Source of the DNA: an uncultured Opitutia bacterium | Lineage (GTDB): Bacteria > Verrucomicrobiota > Verrucomicrobiia > Opitutales > Opitutaceae | Reading direction: 5' to 3' | DNA: 64,000 nt | Assembly: GCA_903840415.1 (NCBI GenBank) | Contig: CAIMFY010000017.1 | Location: 186,001-250,000, forward strand | Shown here: positions 33,305 through 41,949 of the stretch, piece after piece | Layout: each line of letters begins with the position of its first letter | How positions within the stretch are numbered: the stretch's first letter is position 1 | Translations under genes and position numbers: made by a program | The notes under the pieces: generated by a model | Seen by the model: the letters and a program-made list of their open reading frames with translations, nothing else | Databases searched by the model: none | What the model was told of the DNA's origin: nothing

Positions 33305-35212
33305 ATGAAACTCGGCAGCAAAGCCCTCGCCATCGCCCTCCTCTTCGTCGGCCTCGTCCTCGTCAACTTCCTCGCGTCGTCGATCCCGGCGCGCCTCGAT
33401 GCCACCGCCGAATCGATCTACTCGCTCTCGCCCGGCACGAAAAAACTCCTCGGAAAAATCGAGGAGCCCGTCGTCCTCGACCTCTATTTCTCGAAGGACG
33501 CCACCGGGCTGCCCATAGCCTACAAGAATTACGCGGCGCGCGTCACCGAGATGTTGCGGCAATACGTCCGCGCCTCACACGGCAAGCTCACGCTCAATGT
33601 CATCAACCCGCAGGCCGACACGCCGCAGGAGGAAAAAGCCACCGCCGCCGGTCTCACGCCGCAGGTTTCCCAGCAGGGCGGCGATCAGTTTTTCTTCGGC
33701 CTCGTCGTCACGCAGGCCGACCAGCAGAAAAACATACCGGCCTTCACGCCGCAACGCGAGCAGTTCCTGGAATACGATCTCTCGAAGCTCATCTACGGCG
33801 TCCAGCAACTCGACAAGCCGAAGCTCGGCCTCCTTACGAGCCTGCCGATCCAAGGCACCGATCCGCAGCAGATGCAAATGATGATGATGATGCGCCAGCA
33901 GCCGCAGCCTGGCCAATACGTCGCCGACGAATGGGCGCAGTCGTTCAACCTCGTCAAGGTGGAGCAGACCGCCACCGAACTCCCCGCCGGCCTCGATTCG
34001 CTCGCCATCATCCATCCGGAAAACGTCTCACCGAAACTCCAGTTCGCGATCGACCAGTTCCTGCTCAGCGGCAAACCCGTCTTCCTCGCCGTCGATCCGT
34101 CGTCGCAATATTTCAAGCGCCAGGGCGGCCAGCAGGCCATGATGGGCGGCCCGACGCCGAACGTCTCCAGCGATCTGCCCGTGCTGCTCAACGCCTACGG
34201 CATCACCTACGACCCGCAGAAAGTCGTCGGCGACCTAGAGAACGCCACACAGGTCCAGACCGGAGCGGGCGGCGTCGCGCGGTATCCGATCTGGCTGAGC
34301 CTGCGCAAAAACAACTTTAGCGCGAAGTCGCTCCCGACGGCGCAACTCAGCTCTGCGATGTTCATCGAATCCGGCAGCGTCGCGCAGAAGACCGGCAGCA
34401 ACCTGACGTTCACGCCGCTCGTGCAGACTTCCGACCAGTCAGGCGACATCGCCAGCATGATGCTCCAGTTCGCCCAACCCGACGACGTCGCCAAGCAAAT
34501 CACGCCGAGCGGCAAGAAAACGATCGCCGCGCTCGTCACTGGTAAATTCAAGAGCGCGTTTCCCGACGGCGCCCCGAAGGACGAGGAGAAGAAAGACGAC
34601 GCCGCGAAGCCCGACGAAAAGAAGGACGCGAAAAAGCCAGAACCGAAAGCCGCCGACTCGCTCAAGGAATCGAAGACAACCTCGACGCTCTTCGTCATCG
34701 CCGACACCGACTGGCTCTTCGACGACTACTCGCTTCGCAAGTTCAACTTCTTCGGCCAAAGCGCCGCCGAACCGTTCAACGACAATCTCGCGTTTGCCTC
34801 CAACACCGTCGAATTCCTCGGTGGTTCGCAGGATCTGATTTCGATCCGCGGCAAGGGCACGTCGCTCCGCCCGTTTGATGTCGTGCGCAAGATGGAGGTC
34901 GAGGCGCAGAAACAATATCAGGACAAACTCACCGCACTCGATGCCCGCCTACAGCAGGTGCAGACGAAACTCACCGAACTCCAGGGAAAGAAGTCCGAGG
35001 GCAACCGGCTTGTCGCCTCACCCGAAGTCGCAAAGGCCATTGAGGATTTCCAGAAGCAGTCAGCGCAAATGCGCGGCGAACGCCGCGAAATCCGTCGCGC
35101 CCTCCGCGAGGACATCGATGCCCTCGAAAACCGTCTACTCGTGATCAACCTCCTCGCCTCGCCGCTGCTCGTCGGCGCATTCGGCTTCTGGTTCTACCGC
35201 AGCCGCAAATAA
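33305..35212 (+). CDS. GldG-like ABC exporter auxiliary protein
   Basis: 635 residues. An N-terminal helix (about 7-24), a large periplasmic region with the GldG/ABC_transp_aux pattern (IYSLSPGTKKLLGKIEEPVV, DLSKLIYGVQ), a Lys/Asp/Pro-rich linker, a coiled coil (about 530-600) and a C-terminal helix (LLVINLLASPLLVGAFGFW). A Met/Gln-rich stretch QQMQMMMMMRQQPQPGQ (about 187-203) interrupts the first domain. Probably forms the transmembrane/periplasmic partner of the permease. Confidence 0.88.
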   Translation: MKLGSKALAIALLFVGLVLVNFLASSIPARLDATAESIYSLSPGTKKLLGKIEEPVVLDLYFSKDATGLPIAYKNYAARVTEMLRQYVRASHGKLTLNVINPQADTPQEEKATAAGLTPQVSQQGGDQFFFGLVVTQADQQKNIPAFTPQREQFLEYDLSKLIYGVQQLDKPKLGLLTSLPIQGTDPQQMQMMMMMRQQPQPGQYVADEWAQSFNLVKVEQTATELPAGLDSLAIIHPENVSPKLQFAIDQFLLSGKPVFLAVDPSSQYFKRQGGQQAMMGGPTPNVSSDLPVLLNAYGITYDPQKVVGDLENATQVQTGAGGVARYPIWLSLRKNNFSAKSLPTAQLSSAMFIESGSVAQKTGSNLTFTPLVQTSDQSGDIASMMLQFAQPDDVAKQITPSGKKTIAALVTGKFKSAFPDGAPKDEEKKDDAAKPDEKKDAKKPEPKAADSLKESKTTSTLFVIADTDWLFDDYSLRKFNFFGQSAAEPFNDNLAFASNTVEFLGGSQDLISIRGKGTSLRPFDVVRKMEVEAQKQYQDKLTALDARLQQVQTKLTELQGKKSEGNRLVASPEVAKAIEDFQKQSAQMRGERREIRRALREDIDALENRLLVINLLASPLLVGAFGFWFYRSRK

Positions 35213-35221
35213 TTTCCCACG

Positions 35222-36445
35222 ATGAAACTCCGCACTCTCATCGTCTATGTCGTCATCCTCGCCGCGCTTTCGGGGCTGGTATTTTTTCTACAGCGTCCCG
35301 CGCCGCCGCCGTCAGCGGATGCGCGACTCGGCCAGGCTCTCGTCAACACAGCCACAATCGAAAAAGCCGCAAAGCTCCGCCTCACCGATCAAGGCAAGTC
35401 TGTCACCGTTGTCCGCCAGCCGGACGGCACTTGGCGAGTGCCCGGGTATTTCGATTTCCCGGCCGACTTTTCGAAAGTCTCCGGGATCATCGGAAACCTC
35501 ACCGAGGCCAAACTCGATCGCCTTGTTACCAGCAGCGCCGATCGCATCGCGCGACTCGAATTCAAAGACACGAAAATCGAACTGCTCGATTCCACCGACA
35601 AGGTAGTCTGGTCCGTCACACTCGGCAAAAACCCGGATTCTGGTGGCGGCCGCTTCGTCCGCTTCGGCGCCGAGCAAAAAGCGTTTCTCGCCACCCTTAA
35701 CGCTTGGCTCGACACCGAGCCTAAGAATTGGGCCAACAGCGAACTCCTCAACCTCAAGCCCGACGACATCGCGAAGATTGAGATTCCGTTCGCCGAGGGC
35801 GGCCCAGTCACCGTGTCGCGCGCAAAGAAGGACGACTCATGGACCGCTGACAAGACGCCCGCTGGACAAAAAGTGAAGACCGACAAAATTTCCTCCCTGC
35901 TCAGTTCGATCGGCAATATCCGTTTCTCCGACACTAACGATCTCACCGACGCCAATTTCACCGCCGCCAAGGCAAGCGAGCGGCTCTTCAAACTCGAAAC
36001 CTTCGATCACAAAGTCATCAAGGTTGCTCTCGGACGGAAACCCGAGGAGAAGAAACTGAAACCGCCTGCCGCGACCACCGATGGCAAAACCGGACCGGCC
36101 GCTCTCGGTTCGATGGCCGACCTCACCAAGAAGGACGACAAGCCGAAGGAGGCCGATGCCAAGGCCGGCGACGAAAAGAAATCCGATGAGCCGAAGCCGC
36201 TCGCACCGGAATACGAGACGATTCCCGCGGGCCCGGTGTTTGTGACGATCTCTCATGGCGACGGCGCCGCAGCCCAGGTCAATGCGCTCATGGCGAAGCG
36301 CGCTTTTCAGGTTTCGGAATATACGTTCACCGGTCTTCCGCAGAAAGCCGACGAACTCTTCGAACCTGCGCCGCCTCCGGAGGCACCGAAATCCGAGAAG
36401 AAAAAGCCGGACGACGCGAAGCCGGCTGAATCGAAGCAGGAGTAG
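35222..36445 (+). CDS. DUF4340 domain protein
   Basis: 407 residues. An N-terminal helix (LIVYVVILAALSGLVFFLQ), then a repeated beta-rich pattern (KLRLTDQGKSVTVVRQPDGT, DKVVWSVTLGKNP, FKDTKIELLD-type) typical of DUF4340, and a Lys/Asp/Pro/Glu-rich tail. DUF4340 genes regularly follow GldG-like genes. Starts 9 bases after the GldG-like stop. Likely periplasmic part of the same exporter; substrate unknown. Confidence 0.85.
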   Translation: MKLRTLIVYVVILAALSGLVFFLQRPAPPPSADARLGQALVNTATIEKAAKLRLTDQGKSVTVVRQPDGTWRVPGYFDFPADFSKVSGIIGNLTEAKLDRLVTSSADRIARLEFKDTKIELLDSTDKVVWSVTLGKNPDSGGGRFVRFGAEQKAFLATLNAWLDTEPKNWANSELLNLKPDDIAKIEIPFAEGGPVTVSRAKKDDSWTADKTPAGQKVKTDKISSLLSSIGNIRFSDTNDLTDANFTAAKASERLFKLETFDHKVIKVALGRKPEEKKLKPPAATTDGKTGPAALGSMADLTKKDDKPKEADAKAGDEKKSDEPKPLAPEYETIPAGPVFVTISHGDGAAAQVNALMAKRAFQVSEYTFTGLPQKADELFEPAPPPEAPKSEKKKPDDAKPAESKQE

Positions 36446-36515
36446 CGCACTCGGGCGGCTAGACCGCATTCGCCGCTTTACGCCTTGCAGCGTTTTCATT
36501 TCCGTCGGTGCTCCC

Positions 36516-37394
36516 ATGACACCTGACCGACCGATCTCCGAACTCTTCGCGCAAAAACGTCCGCTGCGGTCGCTGGAGTTTTTCCCACCGAAGGACGACG
36601 CCGGCGTCGAATCGCTGCGCGCCACCGCCACCGCGCTCCGCCGGATGAATCCCGATTTCGTTTCCGTCACCTATGGCGCTGGCGGCACGACGCGCGACCG
36701 CACGGCGCAAGTCAGCGCACTGCTGAAAACCGATCTCGGTTTCACCGTCATGCCTCACCTCACCTGTGTCGGCCACACTCGCGCCGAACTCGCCGATGTC
36801 GCCGATCGCATCCACGCCGGCGGTTTCCGCAACATCATGACGCTCCGCGGCGATCCGCCGAAGGGCGAGACGACCTTTACGCCCTTCAAAGATGGCCTCC
36901 GGTATGCGAGTGATCTCGTGGCTCTGCTCAAGTCTCGCCACGCCGACTTTTGCCTCGGTGTCGGCGGTTATCCAGAGAAACATCCCGAGTCGCCCAACGC
37001 CGCCGTCGATCTCGACCACTTGAAACGCAAGGTCGACGCCGGCGCCGCGTTCATCACCACCCAACTCTTCTTCGACAACGCCATCTTTTACCGCTTCGTC
37101 GAAAAGTGCCGCGCCGCCGGCATCACCGTTCCGATCGTGCCGGGCATCATGCCCGTGCTCTCGCTGAAGCAAATCAAACGGTTCACCGACATGTGCGGCA
37201 CGCACCTGCCACCCGCACTCGAAACCCGCCTGGAAGTCGCCGCCGAAAATCCCGACGTCGTCGAAATCATCGGCGTCGATTGGGCCCTTGATCAAATCCG
37301 CGGCCTCCTCGCGAACGGCGCGCCGGGCTACCATCTCTACATTTTAAATCGCGCGAAGGCCGCGCTGGCGTTGACCGCCGGACTGGCCGCCTAA
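36516..37394 (+). CDS. metF: 5,10-methylenetetrahydrofolate reductase
   Basis: 292 residues. LEFFPPKDDAGVESL, VSVTYGAGGTTRDRT, HLTCVGHTRAEL, IMTLRGDPPKGE, GVGGYPEKHPES and TQLFFDNAIFYRF are all family motifs; the Glu of EFFPPK and Asp of LRGD are catalytic or substrate-binding. It makes 5-methyl-THF for methionine synthesis with a flavin cofactor. ATG 36516 was chosen because it puts this first motif near residue 20. Confidence 0.95.
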   Translation: MTPDRPISELFAQKRPLRSLEFFPPKDDAGVESLRATATALRRMNPDFVSVTYGAGGTTRDRTAQVSALLKTDLGFTVMPHLTCVGHTRAELADVADRIHAGGFRNIMTLRGDPPKGETTFTPFKDGLRYASDLVALLKSRHADFCLGVGGYPEKHPESPNAAVDLDHLKRKVDAGAAFITTQLFFDNAIFYRFVEKCRAAGITVPIVPGIMPVLSLKQIKRFTDMCGTHLPPALETRLEVAAENPDVVEIIGVDWALDQIRGLLANGAPGYHLYILNRAKAALALTAGLAA

Positions 37395-37441
37395 AGTAAT
37401 TTTGCGTGCGCCTCGCGCGCCGGCCAGCGTGCCGTCCTCGC

Positions 37442-39433
37442 ATGAACTCACCCCGCCTTTTGCTGGCCGCCTGCTGGACACTGGCGTGCGCTCCACTCTT
37501 CGCCGCGCCGCGGTTGCCGATCGAAGATTTTGCGCGCGAGCCTGACACTTCACGTGCCCGGCTCTCACCCGACGGAAAGTTCCTGGCGTTCGTCCGCAAC
37601 TATTCCGGCCGTCCCCAACTCCACGTCGTCGACATCGACGCGAAGAAGACCTCGTGGCTCGACCTCGGTGAAGCCGCCGCCGCCAACGGCGCGACCAAGG
37701 AAGTCGGCCCGTTCGAGTGGGTCAGCGACCACCGCCTCATCATCACCACGCTCGTGTGGGACAATATCTACGGCGTCGTCGCCGCTGACCGGAACGGCGA
37801 TCACGCGGCGCCCATCAGCGGCTATGAGGACAATCTTGTCGCGGTGACGGGCACTAAAATCTGGGCGCGCGAAGTCATTCATCGCTTCTTCGATCCGGAT
37901 CAACGCGTGCTGATGCTCGACCGGCATGAAGGAGGCGCCGGTGCGCCGAACCGCCCCGACGTGCTTGAGGTCAACACCACCGACGGCATGGCGAGCACGC
38001 TCGTGAAAAATCCCGGCGAGGTCGGTGCGTGGGGCGTCGATGCGCAGGGCGTCGTGCGGCTCGGCCTGCTCTCGCACGGCGAACTCTCCGGCGCGATCTA
38101 TCGCGAGACGGACCGCGCGCCGTGGCGCACGATCCTGCCGTTGAAAAATCGCCACGGCCAGTTGCGCCCCATCGGGTTCGACGCCGCGAACAACCGCATC
38201 TTCATCGCCGCCCAGACCGAGCAGAAACGCTGGACTATCTTTCCCATGGATCCCGTCAGCGGCGCGCTGGGCGAACCGCTCCTCTCCGATCCAGAATACG
38301 ATATTTTCCCGGAGCATTTCGTGCCGAGCATCGATGGCCACGCCTTGTCCGCCCCGATTTTCTCGCCGAAAAAGGACGCCTTGCTCGGCGTGCGCTACGT
38401 GACCGACGCGCCCCGCGTAAAGTGGTTCGACCGCGAATTTGTTCGCAACCAGCTCGCCGTCGACCACGCCGCGCCCGCCACCGTCAATCTGCTCGTCGAC
38501 CTCTCGCTCGATGGAAAACGCATGCTGTGGTTCGGCTACTCGGATCAAAATCCGGGCGTATATTTTCTGGCCGACATGGAGAAGCATTCCTTCAAGGCGC
38601 TCGCCGCCGTCCGCAGCTGGATTAAACCGGCCGCGATGGCGCCGATGCTCGCGATCAAATATCAGACGCGCGACGGCCTGCTGATCCACGGTTTTCTGAC
38701 CGTGCCGGTGGGTCACGAGCCGAAGAAGTTGCCGCTGATCATCATGCCGCACGGCGGACCGTGGGTGCGCGATGTCTGGGGCTACGATCCGCTCGTGCAG
38801 TTGCTCGCAAATCGCGGTTACGCGGTCCTGCAGATGAATTACCGCGGCTCGCCCGGCTACGGCGAAGAACTTTACGCTAACGCGAAACGCCAAATCGGCC
38901 GGCAGATTCAGGACGACATCGAGGACGCCACGCGCTGGGCCATCGCCGCCGGCGTCGCCGACCCCACGCGCATCGCCATCCTCGGCATGAGCTACGGCGG
39001 TTACTCGGCGTTGTTCGCCCTCGGCCACAATCCAGAACTCTATCGCTGCGGCGTCTCCTTTGCCGGCGTCACCGACTGGCCCGCGATCTACAACAACGGC
39101 GAAGTAGCGGAATACAAAGCCTCGCTCCGCTACTGGCGCGAACAGATCGGCGATCCCGACAAGGACAAGGAAATGCTCCAGACGATTTCTCCGGTAAACT
39201 TCGCCGCGAAGATCACTGCGCCGGTGTTGATCATCCAGGGCAAGGAAGACCGCCGTGTGCCGCCCGATCAGGCGAAGCGCATGATCGCCGCGCTGGAAAA
39301 AAGCGGCCACCCGGCGGAAAGCCTGTTTGTCGCCGGGGTCGCCCACAACTTCGGCCGCGAGAAAAACCGGATCGAAATTTATCAGCGCATCGTGGACTTT
39401 CTGGCGAAGCAGCTCGGGCCGGGCGTCGAGTAG
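37442..39433 (+). CDS. S9-family serine peptidase (prolyl oligopeptidase / acylaminoacyl-peptidase type), secreted
   Basis: 663 residues. A signal peptide (about 1-21) is followed by a beta-propeller region and a C-terminal alpha/beta-hydrolase domain. The nucleophile Ser lies in ILGMSYGGYSALFAL, the Asp in IIQGKEDRRVPPDQA, and the His in GVAHNFGREKN. QMNYRGSPGYGEELYANA is typical of dipeptidyl/acylaminoacyl peptidases. It cleaves short peptides in the periplasm or outside. ATG 37442 is needed to give the signal peptide. No obvious link to metF or hypE. Confidence 0.92.
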   Translation: MNSPRLLLAACWTLACAPLFAAPRLPIEDFAREPDTSRARLSPDGKFLAFVRNYSGRPQLHVVDIDAKKTSWLDLGEAAAANGATKEVGPFEWVSDHRLIITTLVWDNIYGVVAADRNGDHAAPISGYEDNLVAVTGTKIWAREVIHRFFDPDQRVLMLDRHEGGAGAPNRPDVLEVNTTDGMASTLVKNPGEVGAWGVDAQGVVRLGLLSHGELSGAIYRETDRAPWRTILPLKNRHGQLRPIGFDAANNRIFIAAQTEQKRWTIFPMDPVSGALGEPLLSDPEYDIFPEHFVPSIDGHALSAPIFSPKKDALLGVRYVTDAPRVKWFDREFVRNQLAVDHAAPATVNLLVDLSLDGKRMLWFGYSDQNPGVYFLADMEKHSFKALAAVRSWIKPAAMAPMLAIKYQTRDGLLIHGFLTVPVGHEPKKLPLIIMPHGGPWVRDVWGYDPLVQLLANRGYAVLQMNYRGSPGYGEELYANAKRQIGRQIQDDIEDATRWAIAAGVADPTRIAILGMSYGGYSALFALGHNPELYRCGVSFAGVTDWPAIYNNGEVAEYKASLRYWREQIGDPDKDKEMLQTISPVNFAAKITAPVLIIQGKEDRRVPPDQAKRMIAALEKSGHPAESLFVAGVAHNFGREKNRIEIYQRIVDFLAKQLGPGVE

Positions 39434-39493
39434 CGGATTGGACGCGCGAGGTTTTTTCTCGGCGCAGCGCCGGAGTGCGCCTAACTTGCCCGC

Positions 39494-40558
39494 GTGTCCG
39501 ACCCTGCGTCCGTTGCATCCGCGTCATCCAGTTGTCCCGTGCCGTTGCCACACCGCACCGAAATCACCGTCGGCCACGGCGGCGGCGGCCAGCTCACGCA
39601 GGAATTAATCGACCGGGTTTTCCGGCCGGTCTTCGCCAATGCCTCGCTCGAAGCAAAGCACGACGGCGCGACGCTGGCGACTGGGGGTGCGCGGCTCGCG
39701 TTCACCACCGACTCGCATGTGGTGAGTCCGCTCTTTTTCCCCGGCAGCGACATCGGCCAGCTCGCCGTCAATGGCACGGTGAACGATCTCTGCATGTGCG
39801 GGGCGCGGCCGTTGTGGCTGAGCGCGGGCTTCATCCTCGAGGAAGGCTTCGCCATCGCGACGCTCGAGCGCGTGGTCGCTTCGATGCGCGATGCCGCGAA
39901 GGCCGCCGGCGTCACGATTGTCACCGGCGACACCAAGGTCGTCGAACGCGGCAAGGGCGACGGGCTCTACGTCACGACTGCCGGCGTCGGGGTGATCGAA
40001 CACTCGCTCGTGATCGCGCCGACGAGCATTCGCGCCGGCGACGCCGTGATCCTGAGCGGCGATCTCGGCCGACACGGCATGGCGATCATGGCGACGCGCG
40101 CGAATCTGTCGTTCGAGAGCGCCATCGAGAGCGACTGCGCACCGCTCGTGGCACCGGTGCAGGCGTTGCTCCGCGATGGGCTGGAGCTGCACTGCCTGCG
40201 GGATCTCACGCGCGGTGGCCTGGCGACGGCGCTGGTGGAATTGGCGGAGACGGCCAAACTTTCGATCGGCATTGACGAAGCCGCCGTGCCCGTCACCGAA
40301 CTCGTCCGCGGGGCGTGCGAACTTCTCGGGCTCGAACCGCTCTTCGTCGCGAACGAGGGTCGCTTCGTCTGCATTTTGCCAGAGGCGCAGGCGGCGCGCG
40401 CCGTCGAGGTGATTTCACGGACTGCGCCCGGTGGACCCGCGGCGATCATCGGCCGGGTGCGGCCGGGACCGGCCGGTCAGGTAACGCTCCGCAACACGAT
40501 CGGCGCCGAACGGATCCTCGATCGGATGAGCGGCGAGCAACTCCCGCGGATTTGCTAA
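39494..40558 (+). CDS. hypE: Hydrogenase maturation protein HypE
   Basis: 354 residues from a GTG start. Motifs: [17 protein letters not shown] at the N-terminus, [28 protein letters not shown] and a C-terminus ending PRIC, whose final Cys is the one carbamoylated and dehydrated to thiocyanate as the CN donor. HypE works with HypF to make the CN ligands of [NiFe]-hydrogenase. It is on the plus strand while the other five hyp genes are on minus; its stop overlaps that of hypD by 3 bases. Confidence 0.95.
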   Translation: MSDPASVASASSSCPVPLPHRTEITVGHGGGGQLTQELIDRVFRPVFANASLEAKHDGATLATGGARLAFTTDSHVVSPLFFPGSDIGQLAVNGTVNDLCMCGARPLWLSAGFILEEGFAIATLERVVASMRDAAKAAGVTIVTGDTKVVERGKGDGLYVTTAGVGVIEHSLVIAPTSIRAGDAVILSGDLGRHGMAIMATRANLSFESAIESDCAPLVAPVQALLRDGLELHCLRDLTRGGLATALVELAETAKLSIGIDEAAVPVTELVRGACELLGLEPLFVANEGRFVCILPEAQAARAVEVISRTAPGGPAAIIGRVRPGPAGQVTLRNTIGAERILDRMSGEQLPRIC

Positions 40559-41664
40559 ACCGCGATCGTCGCGGTGGCGGTGCGGCTGCGGTAGCGATAA
40601 TATGCGGCGCACGCACCTTCGCTGGAGACCATCGGCGCGCCGACGGGATGCTCGGGCCGGCAAGTGGTGCCGAAGGCCGGGCAGTCGTGCGGTTTTTTCA
40701 CGCCGCGCATGATTTCGCCGCTGATGCAAATCGTGTCGGGCCGGCCGGCCGATCGGGAGAGTTGAAAGCGTTTCGCGGCGTCGAACTCCGCCAACTCAGG
40801 CCGCACTTCCAGTCCGCTGCGCGGAATGAGACCGAGGCCGCGCCAATTGCGATCCGCCACGGCGAACACCGCTTCGACGACGTGCCGCGCATGGACGTTG
40901 CCCTCGGTTTTGACGGCACGGGCATAGGCATTTTCGACCTCGGCTCGGCCAGTCTCGAGTTGTTGCACGCAGCGGAAAACTCCCTCGAGGATATCCACCG
41001 GCTCAAAGCCCGTGACGACGATCGGCACGCGGTGTTCGCGCGCGATGGGTCCATATTCGGCAAGGCCCATGATCGTGCAGACGTGGCCGGCGGCGAGGAA
41101 ACCTTGCACGAGATTGTCCGGCGCCGAGAGCAGCGCACGCATGGCGGGAGGCACGAGCACATGCGATGTCAGCAGCGAAAAATTCCGCACGCCTTCGCGC
41201 TGGGCGCGCTGGACCGACAGGGCGTTGGCCGGCGCGGTCGTTTCGAAACCGACCGCAAAAAAGACAATTTCCCGCGTCGGGTTTTCCTTCGCGACCGTGA
41301 CGGCATCGAGCGGCGAATAAACGATGCGCACATCGCCGCCGCGCGCCTTCGCCGTGAGCAAGTCGATGCCGGCGCCCGGCACGCGCAGCATGTCGCCGAA
41401 CGAGCAGAGCGTGACGTTCGGGCGCAGGGCGAGCGCGACGGCGTGATCGATGATTTCCGCGGGTGTGACGCACACCGGGCAACCCGGCCCGTGAACGAGC
41501 GTGATGGTGCGCGGCAGCAATTCATCGAGACCAAACTTCACGATGGCGTGCGTCTGGCCGCCGCAGATTTCCATGATCGTCCAAGGCCGGGTTGCGAGCC
41601 GGGCAATCGCGCCCGCCAGTTGATGCACGAGAGCGGCGTCGCGATACTCATCGACGTATTTCAT
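40555..41664 (-). CDS. hypD: Hydrogenase maturation protein HypD
   Basis: 369 residues. [20 protein letters not shown] and [12 protein letters not shown] hold the redox cysteines; [14 protein letters not shown] and the C-terminal Cys-rich [4Fe-4S] region (CAAYYRY preceded by CPAFGTTC) follow. HypD with HypC assembles the Fe(CN)2CO unit. ATG 41664 overlaps the hypC stop by 4 bases. Last gene of the hypABFCD run. Confidence 0.95.
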   Translation of the reverse strand: MKYVDEYRDAALVHQLAGAIARLATRPWTIMEICGGQTHAIVKFGLDELLPRTITLVHGPGCPVCVTPAEIIDHAVALALRPNVTLCSFGDMLRVPGAGIDLLTAKARGGDVRIVYSPLDAVTVAKENPTREIVFFAVGFETTAPANALSVQRAQREGVRNFSLLTSHVLVPPAMRALLSAPDNLVQGFLAAGHVCTIMGLAEYGPIAREHRVPIVVTGFEPVDILEGVFRCVQQLETGRAEVENAYARAVKTEGNVHARHVVEAVFAVADRNWRGLGLIPRSGLEVRPELAEFDAAKRFQLSRSAGRPDTICISGEIMRGVKKPHDCPAFGTTCRPEHPVGAPMVSSEGACAAYYRYRSRTATATIAV

Positions 41665-41930
41665 GGCGACGCGCCCTCGGGCGACGGCATTTCAAGACCG
41701 TCGAGTTCCCCCATTTGCCGAAGATACTTGAACGTTTCCGCCGCCTCCTCCGGATCGACGACGCTGATCGCGACGCCGACATGCACGAGCACGTAGTCAC
41801 CGAGTTTTGCCTCTGGCACACAGGTGAGGCTGATCATTTTGACGACGCCAGCGAAGCTGACGCGCGCCGAGCGCAGGAGCGGATCGTCGCCGAGGACTTC
41901 GATTACTTTACCGGGGACAGCGAGGCACAT
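41661..41930 (-). CDS. hypC: Hydrogenase maturation chaperone HypC
   Basis: 89 residues. Starts [12 protein letters not shown], with the essential Cys at position 2, which requires ATG 41930; the frame is open further upstream but those codons overlap hyp[21 protein letters not shown] is the second family motif. HypC shuttles the Fe complex from HypD to the hydrogenase large subunit. The stop overlaps hypD. Confidence 0.95.
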   Translation of the reverse strand: MCLAVPGKVIEVLGDDPLLRSARVSFAGVVKMISLTCVPEAKLGDYVLVHVGVAISVVDPEEAAETFKYLRQMGELDGLEMPSPEGASP

Positions 41931-41949
41931 GGGAGCAGCGGGTTGAGGA

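Noticed and set aside
37565-39346. Long open frame of 593 codons antisense to the S9 peptidase
   Set aside because: It mirrors a well-conserved gene in a high-GC region where stop codons are rare on the opposite strand. Its protein is Arg/Asp/Val-biased and has no domain pattern.
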